DNA from: Sorangium cellulosum
GTDB taxonomy: Bacteria; Myxococcota_A; Polyangia; Polyangiales; Polyangiaceae
Direction of reading: 5' to 3'
Assembly: GCF_002950945.1 (NCBI RefSeq)
Contig: NZ_CP012673.1
Span: 2,480,001 to 2,544,000 of the forward strand
Length of the DNA: 64,000 nt
Position numbers and translations under genes: made by a program. Position 1 is the stretch's first letter, and each line of letters opens with the position of its first letter. The notes beneath the pieces are model-generated. The model did no database searches, was not told the DNA's origin, and was given only the letters and a program-made list of their open reading frames with translations. This document shows, piece after piece, positions 24,544-33,915 of the stretch.

Positions 24544-27500
24544 AGGTCCTCTGCGAGCGGGTCTGCCGCCTGCGCTTTGCGGCGGAGGAGGCTGTACATC
24601 ACGGGGACGAAGAAGAGCGTGCTCACCGTGGCGAGCAGCAGGCCGCCGACGACCGCGCGGCCGAGCGGGGCGTTCTGCTCGCCGCCCTCGCCCAGGCCGA
24701 GCGACATCGGCATCATGCCGATGATCATCGCGAGCGCGGTCATCAGCACCGGGCGGAGGCGCGTCATCCCGGCGGCGAGCGCGGCGGTCCGGGCGTCCTT
24801 GCCCGTCTTGCGTTGATCGTTGGCGAACGTCACGACGAGGATGCTATTCGCCGTGGCGACGCCCACGCACATGATCGACCCCATGAGCGCGGGCACGCTC
24901 AGCGTCGTGTGCGTCACGAAGAGCATCCACGCGATCCCCGCGACGGCGCCCGGGAGCGCCATCAGGATGATCAGCGGGTCGAGCCACGACTGGAAGTTCA
25001 CGACCATCAGCAGGTAGACGAGCACGACCGCGAAGAGCAGCCCGTAGCCGAGCCCCCGGAACGAGGACTGCATGCTCTCGACCTGCCCGGTGATCGCCAC
25101 CTTGGTCCCGCGCGGCAGCTCGGGCTTCATCTCGTCGACCACGCGCGAGATGGCGCCCGCGACCGAGCCGAGGTCGGTCCCATCGACGTTCGCCTGCACG
25201 TCGAACGTCCTCGCGACGTTGTAATGGGTGATGTTGGCCGGCCCGGTCGTGCGCGACATCGCCGCCACGTTGGAGAGCAGCTGGGGCCTGCCGTCGCCGG
25301 TCGACAGCGGCGTCGCGTTCACGTCGTCGAGCGACGCGATCGCGTACTGCGGCGTCTGCACCGCGACGAGGTACTGCACGCCGCGCTTGTCGAGCCAGTA
25401 GGTCGGCGAGGTCTGCCCGCTCGACGAGAGCGACACGAGCACGTCGCTCGCCACGTCGCGCTGGCTGAGGCCCAGCTGGTCGGCCATGGTGCGGTCGACG
25501 TCGATGCGCAGCTGCGGCCTCGCCTCGACCTGCGCCAGGTGGACGTCCACCGCGCCCGGGATCTTCTCCACGCGGCCGGCGATCTTCTGCGCCACCGCGT
25601 AGGTCTCGTCCTCCTTGCCGATCGGGCCCACGACGCGGACGTTGATGGGCGCCGCGAGGCCGAAGTTCAGCACCTGCGTCGAGATGTCGGGGGCGAGGAA
25701 GAAGAACGTCGTGTCCGGGTAGGTCGCGTTCAGCTTCGCGCGGAGCTGCCGGACGTAGTCGGCCGTCGGCTTGTGGTGCTCCGCCAGCGCGATGAAGATC
25801 TGCCCGTCGGCCGACGAGATCTGCGCGCCCTCGCTCAGCGACAGGTTGATGCCGCTCGCCGGGATCCCGATGGTGTCGAGCATCGTGCGGATCTCGTCCT
25901 TCGGGATCACCTCCCGGATGGTCTCCTCGATCCGGGCGAAATGCCGCTCGCTCTCCTCGAGGCGGGTCCCCGGCGCGCCGCGCACGTGGAGCTTGATGAG
26001 CCCCGCGTCGACGGTCGGGAAGAAGTCGCTGCCGAGGAGCGGGATCAGCGCGCCCGAGGCGGCGACGAACGCGAGGAACGCCCCGACGAACCCGGCCCGG
26101 TGCGCGAGCGCCCACGCGAGCCACCCGCCGTAGGCCGCCCGCAGCCGGTCGAACCCCCGGTTGAACGCCGCGAAGACGCGCCCGAACAGGCTCCTGCGGT
26201 TCGACGTGGGTCGGGGATCGGCGTTCGCCGTCCCCTCCGCGCCGTGATCGTGCGCGTGCGCCTCCGCCTCGCGCTCGAGCAGCAGGCGCACGAGCGTCGG
26301 CACGAGCGTCCGCGACAGGAAATAGGACATGAGCATGGCGAAGACGACCGCCATGGCCATCGGCACGAAGAGCGACTTCGCGGCGCCGGTGATGAAGACC
26401 ACCGGCACGAACACGATGCAGATGCAGAGCGTGGAGACGAGCGCCGGGACGGCGATCTCCTGCGCCCCGTCGACGATGGCGCGGATGAACGGCTTCCGCT
26501 GCCCCATGTTGCGGTGGATGTTCTCGATGGCCACCGTCGCGTCGTCGACGAGGATGCCGACCGCGAGCGCCATCCCGCCGAGCGTCATCACGTTGAGCGT
26601 GTGGCCGAGGGCGTCGAGGACGATGATCGACACGAGGATCGAGAGCGGGATGCTCGTGATCACGATGAGCGTGCTGCGCCAGCTCCCGAGGAACAGCAGG
26701 ATCATGAGCGCCGTGAGCCCGGCGGCGATGACCGCCTCGTGCACCACGCCGTCGACCGCGGCGCGGACGAAGAGCGACTGATCGAAGAGCAGCGAGACCT
26801 TGAGCTCCTTCGGCAGCCGCTCGAGCGTGGCCGGCAGCATCGCGTGGATGCGCGAGGTCACGTCGAGCGTGCTCGCGCTCCCGGTCTTCAGGATGCTCAT
26901 GAGCACGCTGCGCTTGCCTTCGACGTGCACCATGTTCGTCTGCGGCGCGTTGCCGTCGCGCACGTGCGCGACGTCGCCGAGGGTGACGGTCTTGCCGCCG
27001 ACGCTCTTGATCGGCAGCTTGGCGAGGTCCTCGAAGGCCTCCGGGCTGCTGTTCATGATGACGGGGTACTCGTTCTCCCCCATCTTCGCGGTGCCGGACG
27101 GCAGGATGACGTTCTGCAGCCCGATGGCGGCGTTCACGTCGCGCGGCGACAGCCCCCAGGCGAAGAGGCGCTGAGGGTCGATGTCGACCATGATCTGGCG
27201 CTGCTTGCCGCCGTAAGGCCAGGGGATCTGCGCGCCCCTCACCGTGGCGATGTCGGCGCGGATGAAGTTGACCGCGTAATCGAAGAGCTGCTGCTCGCTC
27301 AGCGACTCGCTCTCGAGCGCGGCCTGCAGGATGGGCACGCTCGAGGCGCTGTACCGGATGACGAGCGGCGGGGCCATGCCGGGCGGCATCTGGCGGATCG
27401 CCGTCTGCGACACCGCCGTGACCTGCGCCGTGGCCGCCTCGATGCTGGCCCCGGGCTGGAGGAAGATCTTGATGATCGCGATGCCCGTGAGCGACTGGCT

Positions 27501-27746
27501 CTCGATGTGGTCGATGTCGTTGACTGTCGTCGTGAGGAAGCGCTCGTAGTTGTTGACGACGCGCTTCTCCATCTCCTCGGGGGGGAGACCGCCGTAGTTG
27601 AAGATGACGGAGAGGACCGGGATGTCGATGTCGGGGAAGATGTCCGTCGGCATCCGGGTGATGGTGAACACGCCCAGGATGACGATCAGCATCGACATCA
27701 CGATGAACGTGTAGGTGCGCTTGAGCGCGATTCGGACGAGCCACAT
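24540..27746 (-). CDS. RND-family efflux pump, inner-membrane transporter (AcrB/MdtB-like)
   Basis: 1068 aa, normal length for the family. Starts MWLVRIALKRTYTFIVM with TM1, then MPTDIFPDIDIPVLSV, a typical periplasmic entry. The TM4 region carries GGMALAVGILVDDATVAIEN, with the two acidic residues of the proton relay. A large periplasmic loop with the second half repeat (LIPLLGSDFFPTVDAG) precedes a C-terminal TM bundle ending in TLFFVPVMYSLL. It is the first gene of a two-gene operon with the adaptor, the reverse of the common order. The divergent LysR gene 132 bp upstream is the likely regulator. The substrate cannot be told from sequence; HAE-type (organic compound) motifs fit better than heavy-metal ones. 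Confidence 0.92.
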   Translation of the reverse strand: MWLVRIALKRTYTFIVMSMLIVILGVFTITRMPTDIFPDIDIPVLSVIFNYGGLPPEEMEKRVVNNYERFLTTTVNDIDHIESQSLTGIAIIKIFLQPGASIEAATAQVTAVSQTAIRQMPPGMAPPLVIRYSASSVPILQAALESESLSEQQLFDYAVNFIRADIATVRGAQIPWPYGGKQRQIMVDIDPQRLFAWGLSPRDVNAAIGLQNVILPSGTAKMGENEYPVIMNSSPEAFEDLAKLPIKSVGGKTVTLGDVAHVRDGNAPQTNMVHVEGKRSVLMSILKTGSASTLDVTSRIHAMLPATLERLPKELKVSLLFDQSLFVRAAVDGVVHEAVIAAGLTALMILLFLGSWRSTLIVITSIPLSILVSIIVLDALGHTLNVMTLGGMALAVGILVDDATVAIENIHRNMGQRKPFIRAIVDGAQEIAVPALVSTLCICIVFVPVVFITGAAKSLFVPMAMAVVFAMLMSYFLSRTLVPTLVRLLLEREAEAHAHDHGAEGTANADPRPTSNRRSLFGRVFAAFNRGFDRLRAAYGGWLAWALAHRAGFVGAFLAFVAASGALIPLLGSDFFPTVDAGLIKLHVRGAPGTRLEESERHFARIEETIREVIPKDEIRTMLDTIGIPASGINLSLSEGAQISSADGQIFIALAEHHKPTADYVRQLRAKLNATYPDTTFFFLAPDISTQVLNFGLAAPINVRVVGPIGKEDETYAVAQKIAGRVEKIPGAVDVHLAQVEARPQLRIDVDRTMADQLGLSQRDVASDVLVSLSSSGQTSPTYWLDKRGVQYLVAVQTPQYAIASLDDVNATPLSTGDGRPQLLSNVAAMSRTTGPANITHYNVARTFDVQANVDGTDLGSVAGAISRVVDEMKPELPRGTKVAITGQVESMQSSFRGLGYGLLFAVVLVYLLMVVNFQSWLDPLIILMALPGAVAGIAWMLFVTHTTLSVPALMGSIMCVGVATANSILVVTFANDQRKTGKDARTAALAAGMTRLRPVLMTALAMIIGMMPMSLGLGEGGEQNAPLGRAVVGGLLLATVSTLFFVPVMYSLLRRKAQAADPLAEDL

Positions 27747-27855
27747 GGGCCATTTCCCGGCCCCGTCCGGGCGCGTCCCACCGGGGGGCGACGCTCAGGG
27801 CAGGGGCAGGGGCAGCATTTAGGGTGCCGCCGACGTTCGTCCAATCTATTCTTGC

Positions 27856-27878
27856 GTATCACAGGATACCTTAAAGGT
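27856..27878. promoter_or_regulatory. Two nested inverted repeats in the RND/LysR divergent promoter
   Basis: GTATC-ACAG-GATAC (27856-27869) and ACCTT-A-AAGGT (27868-27878) abut just before the LysR ATG at 27879. The location suggests autoregulatory operator sites. The second repeat also contains the only ribosome-binding-like AAAGG, so binding there could block LysR translation or transcription. Confidence 0.45.
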
Positions 27879-28796
27879 ATGGATCTGCGCCACCTCCGGT
27901 ATTTTGCGGCCGTGGCCGAGGAGCGGCATTTCGGCCGCGCGGCGCAGCGGCTGGGCATCGCGCAGCCCCCGCTGAGCCGGCAGATCCAGGATCTGGAGTC
28001 GGCGCTCGGCTTCTCGCTCTTCGACCGCTCGCGGCGGCGGGTCGAGCTGACGCCCGCGGGCGTGGTCTTCCTCGCCCACGTCCGGCGCGTGTTCGAGGCG
28101 CTGGAGCTCGCCGTGCACGAGGCCCGGCGCGCGAGCGTCGGCGAGACCGGGCGCCTCGTGGTCGGGTACCTGTCGTCGCTCGCCTACAGCGGCATCACGG
28201 AGCTGGTCCGCGCCTTTCGCACGGAGTTCCCCGTCGTGGAGCTCGTCCTCCGGGAGATGGCCCCCCAGGAGCAGGTCGACGCGCTCAAGGACGGGCGCAT
28301 CGACGTCGGCTTCGTGAGGGCGCCGCTGCACGACGCGCGGCTCGACGCGGAGTGTGTCCGGCGCGAGCCGCTGGTGGTCGCCCTGCCGGCCGACCACCCG
28401 CTCGCCGGGCGCAAGCGCATCCCGCTCGATCTGCTCTCGCGCGAGCCGTTCGTCGTCTTCCCGCGCCAGCGCGGGCCCGCCTTCTTCGACCTGGTCATGG
28501 CGCTCTGCCGCGACGCCGGCTTCTCCCCGCGCATCGTGCAGGAGGCGCTGCACCTCGACATCCTGAGCCTGGTCGCGGCGGGCTTCGGCGTCGCCATCCT
28601 GCCGGAATCCATCAAGAATATCCGGCGCAAGGGCCTCGCGTTGCGGCCGATCGTGGGCGCGCCGTCGACCGATCTGCTCGTCGCGTGGCGCGCCGGCGAC
28701 ACGTCGCCCACGCTCCAGCAGTTCCTCTCCTTCGTGCGGCGGGTGGGCTTGCAGAAGCCGCGCGCCGCGCGCCGGGCCGTCGCCGCGGCGGAGTAG
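27879..28796 (+). CDS. LysR-family transcriptional regulator
   Basis: 305 aa, standard LysR length. The N-terminal helix-turn-helix begins MDLRHLRYFAAVAEERHFGRAA and continues with QRLGIAQPPLSRQIQDLE, the family signature. The effector domain (from about residue 90) includes VGYLSSLAYSGITELVRAF and a conserved LAGRKRIPLDLLSREPFVVF segment, as in benzoate/catechol-responsive members. The frame extends far upstream, but the start is fixed by the signature. It faces away from the RND operon with a 132-bp shared control region. The ligand is unknown. Confidence 0.93.
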   Translation: MDLRHLRYFAAVAEERHFGRAAQRLGIAQPPLSRQIQDLESALGFSLFDRSRRRVELTPAGVVFLAHVRRVFEALELAVHEARRASVGETGRLVVGYLSSLAYSGITELVRAFRTEFPVVELVLREMAPQEQVDALKDGRIDVGFVRAPLHDARLDAECVRREPLVVALPADHPLAGRKRIPLDLLSREPFVVFPRQRGPAFFDLVMALCRDAGFSPRIVQEALHLDILSLVAAGFGVAILPESIKNIRRKGLALRPIVGAPSTDLLVAWRAGDTSPTLQQFLSFVRRVGLQKPRAARRAVAAAE

Positions 28797-28823
28797 CGGG
28801 CGACGTCCGGCGGGGCTCGCCGG

Positions 28824-31265
28824 TCACGCCTTGGGCCAGGTGAACGAGAAGGCCGCGCCGCGCCCGACGTCGGAGTCGAGCGCGATCGTGCCCCCGCTGC
28901 TCTCGACGATCTTCTTCACGAGCGCGAGCCCGATCCCCGTGCCCTCCACCTTCTCGCGCCCCTGCAGCGTCTGGAAGATGACGAACACCTTCTCGTGGAA
29001 GCGCGGCGCGATGCCGGGGCCGTTGTCCGCCACCGTGAAGCGGACGTGGGAGCCGGCGTCCTCCGCGGAGACGACGACGCGGCCGCGGGGCTTGTCGTTG
29101 TGGTGCTTGATGGCGTTGCTGATGAGGTTCATGAAGACCTGCTGGAGCAGCGTGCGCTCCGCCATGATGCTCGGCAGGGGGCCGGCGGCCTCGACGCGGA
29201 AGCCCTCGGGCGGCGACAGGAGGTCGACGACCTCCTCGACGAGCGGCCCCACCGCGACCACCTCGGTGGGCGTCCGGACGCGCCCGGCGCGCGAGTACTG
29301 GAGGATCGCGTCGATGAGCGAGTCCATGCGGCTCACGCGGCTCCGCAGGAGCTCCAGGTTCCGCTTCGACTCCTCGCTGAGGTGCTCGCCCGCGTCCTCC
29401 TCGATCCACTGCGAGAGGCTCGCGATGCCCCGCAGCGGCGCCTTGAGATCGTGCGACGTGATGTAGGCGAACTGGTCGAGCTCGCGGTTCATGCGCTGGA
29501 GCGCGTCCGTGAGCCTGGCCAGCTCGTCCGCGCGCTTCTGGAGCGCGGCCTCCGCGTTCATGCGCACCGTGACGTCGGTGCACGCGCCGGTCATGTAGAG
29601 CGGCCTGCCGCCTTCGTCGCGGATCATCCGGCCGCGATCGAGGAGCCAGTGCACGCTGCCGTCGGGCCACACCACGCGGAACTCGAGATCGAAGTCCGCG
29701 CCCTCGCGCACGCAGCGCTCCAGCGCGGCGAAGACGCGCTCCCGGTCCTCGGGGTGGACGAGGGCCGTGAAGTCGTCGATGTGGTGCGCGGTCCGGCCCG
29801 GAGGCAGGCCGAAGAGCCGGTCGAGGTTCTCGTCCCACTCGAGGGAGCTGGTGACCGGATCCCAGCGGAAGGTGCCGGTCGCCGAGGCGTCGAGCGCCGC
29901 GCGCAGGCGCTCTTCCTTCTCCTCCAGCGCGCGCTCCGCGCGGTCGCGCTCGATGGCGACGGCGGCGAGGCGCGTGGCCACGCGGACGACCTCCTCGTCC
30001 GCGGGGGTCGGCGCGCCGGGCTCCGTCGCGTACACGGCCCAGGTGCCCAGCACCTCGCCCGTGGAGGAGACGATGGGCGTGGACCAGCAGGCGCGCAGCC
30101 CGATCGGGAGGGCGAGCTGGCGGAAGTCCTGCCAGAGCGGGTCGGCCGCGATGTCCTTCACGATGACCGGGGCGCCGCGGTGGGCGGCGGTGCCGCACGA
30201 GCCCGCGCGCGGGCCGATGAGCAGCCCGTGCACGGCCTTGTTGTAGGACGCCGGCAGGCTCGGCGCGGCGCCGTGGAGGAGGCGTCGGCCGTCGTCGCTC
30301 GCGAGCAGGACGCTGAAGCGGCGGCTGGGCAGCTGCTCCTCGGCGTCGCGGCACAGGGCGTTGAGCGTCTCCTCGAGGTCCCCGTGGAGGGCGATCTTCT
30401 CGAGCACCTTGCGCTGCCACCCGAGGAGGATCTGCTGGCGGCGCGGCTCGGTGGCGTCCATCATCGAGCCGAGCATGCGGATGGCCTTGCCGCCCTCGTC
30501 GCGCAGCACGCAGCCGCGGTCGTAGATGTACGCGTACTCGCCGTCGGCGCGGCGGAAGCGGTACTCGTCGCTCCACGTCGCGGCGGTGCCGTCGATGGCG
30601 TCGTGGATGCTGCGGGAGACGCGCTCGATGTCGTCCGGGTGGATGCGCCCCGTCCAGCTCTCGGGGCCCGGCTCGATCTCGTCGAGCGGGTAGCCGAACA
30701 TGCGCTCGAAGTTCTCGTTCCACCAGACCGTGCCGGCGGCGAAGTCCCAGTCCCAGAGGGTGTCGTTCGTGGCCCTGGCGAGGAGGTGGAAGCGCTGGTC
30801 GCTGAGGCGCATCATCTCCTGCGCCTTCCGGCGCGGCGTCACGTCCTCCAGCGCGCCCTCGTAGCGCACGACGCGCCCGCTCGCGTCGCGGATGGCGCGC
30901 GCGGTGATGCTGACCCACACGTGCGTCCCGTCGAGGCGCACGAACTCGATCTCGTGGCCGTAGATGGCGCCCATGCGGTCGAGGAGGCCCATGACCTCCT
31001 GCCGCTTCCGCGGGTCGGCGTAGAAGCTCGGGACAGGAAGATCGAGGAACTGCGTGTGATCGGCGTAGCCGAGGAGGCGCGCGAACGCGCGGTTCGCGTC
31101 GAGGAAGCGCCCCTCGGGCGTGGTCGTGAAGAGCGCGACCGGGCACCCTGCGTAGAAGGAAGCGAGGCGCTCCTCGCTCGCGCGCAGGGCGAGCTCGGCC
31201 TCCGCGCGCGCTCGCTCCGTGGCGGGTCCGGTGTCGGTCGGGGCGGTGCGCAGCGGTTCGGTCAT
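28824..31265 (-). CDS. Multi-PAS/GAF sensor histidine kinase
   Basis: 813 aa, no TM or signal, so cytoplasmic. Order: PAS (about 28-150), PAS with WNENFERMFGYPLDEIEPG and a PAC (about 155-285), GAF (about 300-455, PIGLRACWSTPIVSSTGEVLG), coiled segment, PAS (about 470-585), then DHp with the H-box ITSHDLKAPLRG (His phosphorylation site), and an HATPase_c domain with NLISNAIKH, DNGPGIAP and GTGIGLALVKKI. All catalytic boxes are intact. No response regulator is adjacent, so it is an orphan kinase. It is divergent from the sigma factor gene across an unusual hairpin-bearing spacer. Confidence 0.92.
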   Translation of the reverse strand: MTEPLRTAPTDTGPATERARAEAELALRASEERLASFYAGCPVALFTTTPEGRFLDANRAFARLLGYADHTQFLDLPVPSFYADPRKRQEVMGLLDRMGAIYGHEIEFVRLDGTHVWVSITARAIRDASGRVVRYEGALEDVTPRRKAQEMMRLSDQRFHLLARATNDTLWDWDFAAGTVWWNENFERMFGYPLDEIEPGPESWTGRIHPDDIERVSRSIHDAIDGTAATWSDEYRFRRADGEYAYIYDRGCVLRDEGGKAIRMLGSMMDATEPRRQQILLGWQRKVLEKIALHGDLEETLNALCRDAEEQLPSRRFSVLLASDDGRRLLHGAAPSLPASYNKAVHGLLIGPRAGSCGTAAHRGAPVIVKDIAADPLWQDFRQLALPIGLRACWSTPIVSSTGEVLGTWAVYATEPGAPTPADEEVVRVATRLAAVAIERDRAERALEEKEERLRAALDASATGTFRWDPVTSSLEWDENLDRLFGLPPGRTAHHIDDFTALVHPEDRERVFAALERCVREGADFDLEFRVVWPDGSVHWLLDRGRMIRDEGGRPLYMTGACTDVTVRMNAEAALQKRADELARLTDALQRMNRELDQFAYITSHDLKAPLRGIASLSQWIEEDAGEHLSEESKRNLELLRSRVSRMDSLIDAILQYSRAGRVRTPTEVVAVGPLVEEVVDLLSPPEGFRVEAAGPLPSIMAERTLLQQVFMNLISNAIKHHNDKPRGRVVVSAEDAGSHVRFTVADNGPGIAPRFHEKVFVIFQTLQGREKVEGTGIGLALVKKIVESSGGTIALDSDVGRGAAFSFTWPKA

Positions 31266-31709
31266 CCGGGGCCTCTCGCGGTAGGGCGGGGTAAGGGCAC
31301 AGTCCTTTGAAGGCGGGTGCCCGCGACTGCAAACGCCATGGGGGCCGCGCCCCTGTCAAGCGCCCCCGCGGGGGCGCCCGGTGCGCCTGACCGTGCGCCG
31401 AGCTCGTCCGGCGGAGGGGCCATGGCGAGCTCGGCGACATGCGCCGAGCTCGTCCGGCGGAGGGGCCATGGCGAGCTCGGCGAGGCCTCGCCCGGCTCGC
31501 CCGGCGAGGCGCCCCCGCGCCGGTGACGAGGGGCCCCGGCGACCCGTAGCAAAACGGCGAAACATGCTGTAGAAGTACCGGAGCAGGCGAGTCCTTCGTT
31601 TTCCTATTTACGTCCACGGTGGATAGGGTACGAGGCGCCCCCGATGATCGTGCTTCCCTGCACTCTCCGGGGTCGGGCACGACGCAGCTGCAACACTGGA
31701 GCGCACTGA
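31266..31709. other. 444-bp divergent spacer with tandem hairpins
   Basis: Between the histidine kinase and the sigma factor gene. The main feature is the tandem 46-bp unit described separately. Elsewhere the region is GC-rich up to about 31560, then moderately AT-rich (AACATGCTGTAGAAGTACC and TTCGTTTTCCTATTTACG), which would suit the sigma-gene promoter. Confidence 0.4.
31394..31485. repeat. Tandem 46-bp repeat, each unit a perfect 11-bp stem-loop
   Basis: Two adjacent 46-bp copies differing at about two bases. Each contains CGCCGAGCTCG (31396-31406 and 31442-31452) and its exact complement CGAGCTCGGCG (31426-31436 and 31472-31482), separated by a 19-nt loop with GGCGGAGGGGCCATGG. Candidate paired operator or RNA structure in the divergent promoter. 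Confidence 0.7.
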
Positions 31710-33125
31710 ATGAGGTTTCGTCCCTCGCTCTCGGCGAGCGAGCCCGAATCGAGTCATGCCGATTCCATCGATTCCCCGGGTGAGCAGGAGGGCGAGCGCG
31801 CTCCGGCGCGCCGCGCGAGGGCTGCGAGCGGGAACGCGGCGGTCGGTGCCACCGAGCTCTATTTTCGGTCGCTCGCCGGCAGCCAGCCGTTGACGCGCGA
31901 AGGGGAGGCGGCGATCGGCCGCCGCATGGAGGCGGGCGCGCTGGCGCGGGTCGAGGCGTGGGTCCGCTCGCCCGTCGCGCTGCGCGAGCTCGCCTTGACG
32001 GCGGAGGACGTCCACGTCGGGGCGCTCAGCCTCCGGGATCTGCTGTGCGAGATCGACGCGAGCGATCCGGAGGCGGAGGCCTGCTCGAAGCGGCTCGCGG
32101 GGTTGCTCGATCTCGCGCGCGCGCTCTTCGAGCGGCGGCCGGCGGAGGGGGACGTGGAGATCGCCCTCGCGGGCCTCGCCGCGGGGCTCGCCGAGCTGCG
32201 CCTCGATCCGACGTTCGAGGGGCGCATCGAGGGGAGCCTGCGCGCGGCGGCGGCCGTGACGGAGGGGGCGGAGCGCGCGTCGATCGAGGCCACGCTCGCG
32301 GCGATCGCCCGGGCGCGCCGCGCGGTCGCCCAGGCGAAGTCCGAGCTGGTGCAGGCGAACCTGCGCCTCGCGGTCGCGATCGCGCGGGAGCACCAGCGCT
32401 TCGGCGTCCCGCTCCTCGATCTCGTGCAGGAGGGGAACCTCGGGCTGATCCGCGCCGCCGACAAGTTCGAGTACCGCCGGGGCCACCGCTTCGGGACGTA
32501 CGCGGCGTGGTGGATCCGGCAGGCGATCAAGCGGGCGATCCTGAACCAGGGCAAGCCCGTGCGCATGCCGGTCCACCTCACCGCGATCCGGAGCCAGGTG
32601 GTGCGCGCCCGGCGAGAGCTGGTGCAGGAGCGCGGGCGTGATCCGTCGCTCGAGGAGGTGGCGGAGCGCAGCGGCCTCTCGGTGGAGAAGGTGCGCATGA
32701 TCGGCGAGCTCGCGCTCGAGCCGCTCAGCCTCGACGCGCCGATCGGCGAGGAGGGGGACACGCGGTACGGCGATCTCCTGGCCGGCGAGGAGCCGACGCC
32801 CGCCGACATGCTGACCCGGCGCCGCTTGATCGAGCAAACGCGCGAGCTGCTCGACTCGCTGCAGCCGCGCGAGCGTGAGCTCCTGCGGCGCCGCTTCGGC
32901 CTGGACGGCAACGAGGACGAGACGCTCGAGGAGATCGGGAACTCGTTCTCGCTGACGCGGGAGCGCATCCGCCAGATCGAGGCGAAGGTGCTCGAGAAGC
33001 TCCGGACGCGCTCGCGGCAGCGGGAGCTCGGCTCGTACCTCGAGGGGGGGGTGACGGCGCGCGCCGGGCTCCTCGTGGAGCTTCGGGGCTCTCTGTCGGG
33101 CGCGGGACCGTCGAGCGCGCGGTGA
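31710..33125 (+). CDS. RNA polymerase sigma-70 family factor (RpoD-like, group 2 style)
   Basis: 471 aa. Region 1.2 is at about residue 48 (TELYFRSLAGSQPLTREGE); a non-conserved acidic insert spans about 80-200. Region 2 is highly conserved (LDLVQEGNLGLIRAADKFEY, GHRFGTYAAWWIRQAIKRAI), region 3 is MPVHLTAIRSQVVRARREL, and region 4 is LRRRFGLDG with a helix-turn-helix TLEEIGNSFSLTRERIRQIE. No region 1.1 is visible, so this is an alternative factor, not the housekeeping one. ATG 31710 has GGAG 8 nt upstream. No anti-sigma gene is adjacent. Confidence 0.92.
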   Translation: MRFRPSLSASEPESSHADSIDSPGEQEGERAPARRARAASGNAAVGATELYFRSLAGSQPLTREGEAAIGRRMEAGALARVEAWVRSPVALRELALTAEDVHVGALSLRDLLCEIDASDPEAEACSKRLAGLLDLARALFERRPAEGDVEIALAGLAAGLAELRLDPTFEGRIEGSLRAAAAVTEGAERASIEATLAAIARARRAVAQAKSELVQANLRLAVAIAREHQRFGVPLLDLVQEGNLGLIRAADKFEYRRGHRFGTYAAWWIRQAIKRAILNQGKPVRMPVHLTAIRSQVVRARRELVQERGRDPSLEEVAERSGLSVEKVRMIGELALEPLSLDAPIGEEGDTRYGDLLAGEEPTPADMLTRRRLIEQTRELLDSLQPRERELLRRRFGLDGNEDETLEEIGNSFSLTRERIRQIEAKVLEKLRTRSRQRELGSYLEGGVTARAGLLVELRGSLSGAGPSSAR

Positions 33126-33213
33126 CCCGCCCGCCGGTCGCGCTGGGCGTCCGGCGCGGGGGGCGCTTGCGGTCGGACCTTCCGGGCACCAGACGGCCAC
33201 GGAGGGAATGATC

Positions 33214-33606
33214 ATGACGAGACACCAGGCCGAGACCCCGAACAAGCACCCCGCGGAGTACGAGAGCGACCTGAACCCCAACGCGATGGCGGGCCAGAAC
33301 ATCGGCGCGCCATCGCCGGCGGACGACACGATGATGGCCTTCGACTTGAAGGAGATCCACGTGCTGCTCCCCGAGCTGAGCTCCGACGAGCTCAAGGCGC
33401 TGCGCGTCGTCCGGCCGGGGCGGCGTCTGGAGCAGAACGCGACGTACCTCGATCTGAACGACCGTGAGCGGGGCGAGTTCACCGTCACCGGGGAGAAGGT
33501 GACCAAGCCGGACGACCTGATCGTGCCGAAGAAGCACACGGATTACGAGCTCTGGAACCGGCTCCGGGGGCTGCACGGGGCGAGGCGCACCGGCAGCGAG
33601 CGGTGA
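33214..33606 (+). CDS. Hypothetical soluble protein
   Basis: 130 aa. ATG 33214 is preferred over ATG 33208 because GGAGGG (33201-33206) then has normal spacing. It starts MTRHQAETPNKHPAEYESDLNPN and includes MMAFDLKEIHVLLPELSSDE and LKALRVVRPGRRLEQNATYL. Acidic, no membrane segments or cysteines. The mid-section (LNDRERGEFTVTGEKVTKPD) may be a small beta fold. It follows the sigma factor gene by 88 bp and may be co-transcribed. Function unknown. Confidence 0.7.
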   Translation: MTRHQAETPNKHPAEYESDLNPNAMAGQNIGAPSPADDTMMAFDLKEIHVLLPELSSDELKALRVVRPGRRLEQNATYLDLNDRERGEFTVTGEKVTKPDDLIVPKKHTDYELWNRLRGLHGARRTGSER

Positions 33607-33635
33607 AGGCGGGCTGAGCGGATAGGCGTCGGCTG

Positions 33636-33800
33636 GGCTGGTCCCCGGTAGCCAACCAGCCACCCCGACCCAGGTTGCAGCCAACCAGCCAGCCAACCCG
33701 ACCCAGGTTGGGCACGAGAGCCAACCCGACCCAGGTTGGGGTCGCAAACCCAACCCAGGTTGCGCACGGTCATCACCCGGTCACCCGATCCAGGTTGGGG
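33636..33800 (+). repeat. Array 1 of GACCCAGGTTG motif, upstream of RAYT gene (forward orientation)
   Basis: Copies begin at 33667, 33700, 33728, 33752 (AACCCAGGTTG) and 33787 (GATCCAGGTTG), spaced 24-35 bp. Two of them sit inside CCAACC-CGACCCA-GGTTGG, a 6-bp inverted repeat with a 7-nt loop (33693-33711 and 33721-33739), making REP-like hairpins. GGTAGCC precedes the first unit at about 33647. Rest of the 309-bp gap (33607-33915) is the AT-richer promoter zone of the next gene. Confidence 0.75.
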
Positions 33801-33915
33801 TCACAGCAGCCCAGAGGGTGGCGGACCGCCTGGCGGCCGCCATCTACAGCGCCTGGCAAATACCTGAAATCATTCACCACAATATCGGCATGGTGTTTGT
33901 TAATGCGCACCGGCC

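Noticed and set aside
24813..27878. Plus-strand frame running through the RND pump into LysR
   Set aside because: Antisense to the efflux gene; only the LysR part from 27879 has family similarity.
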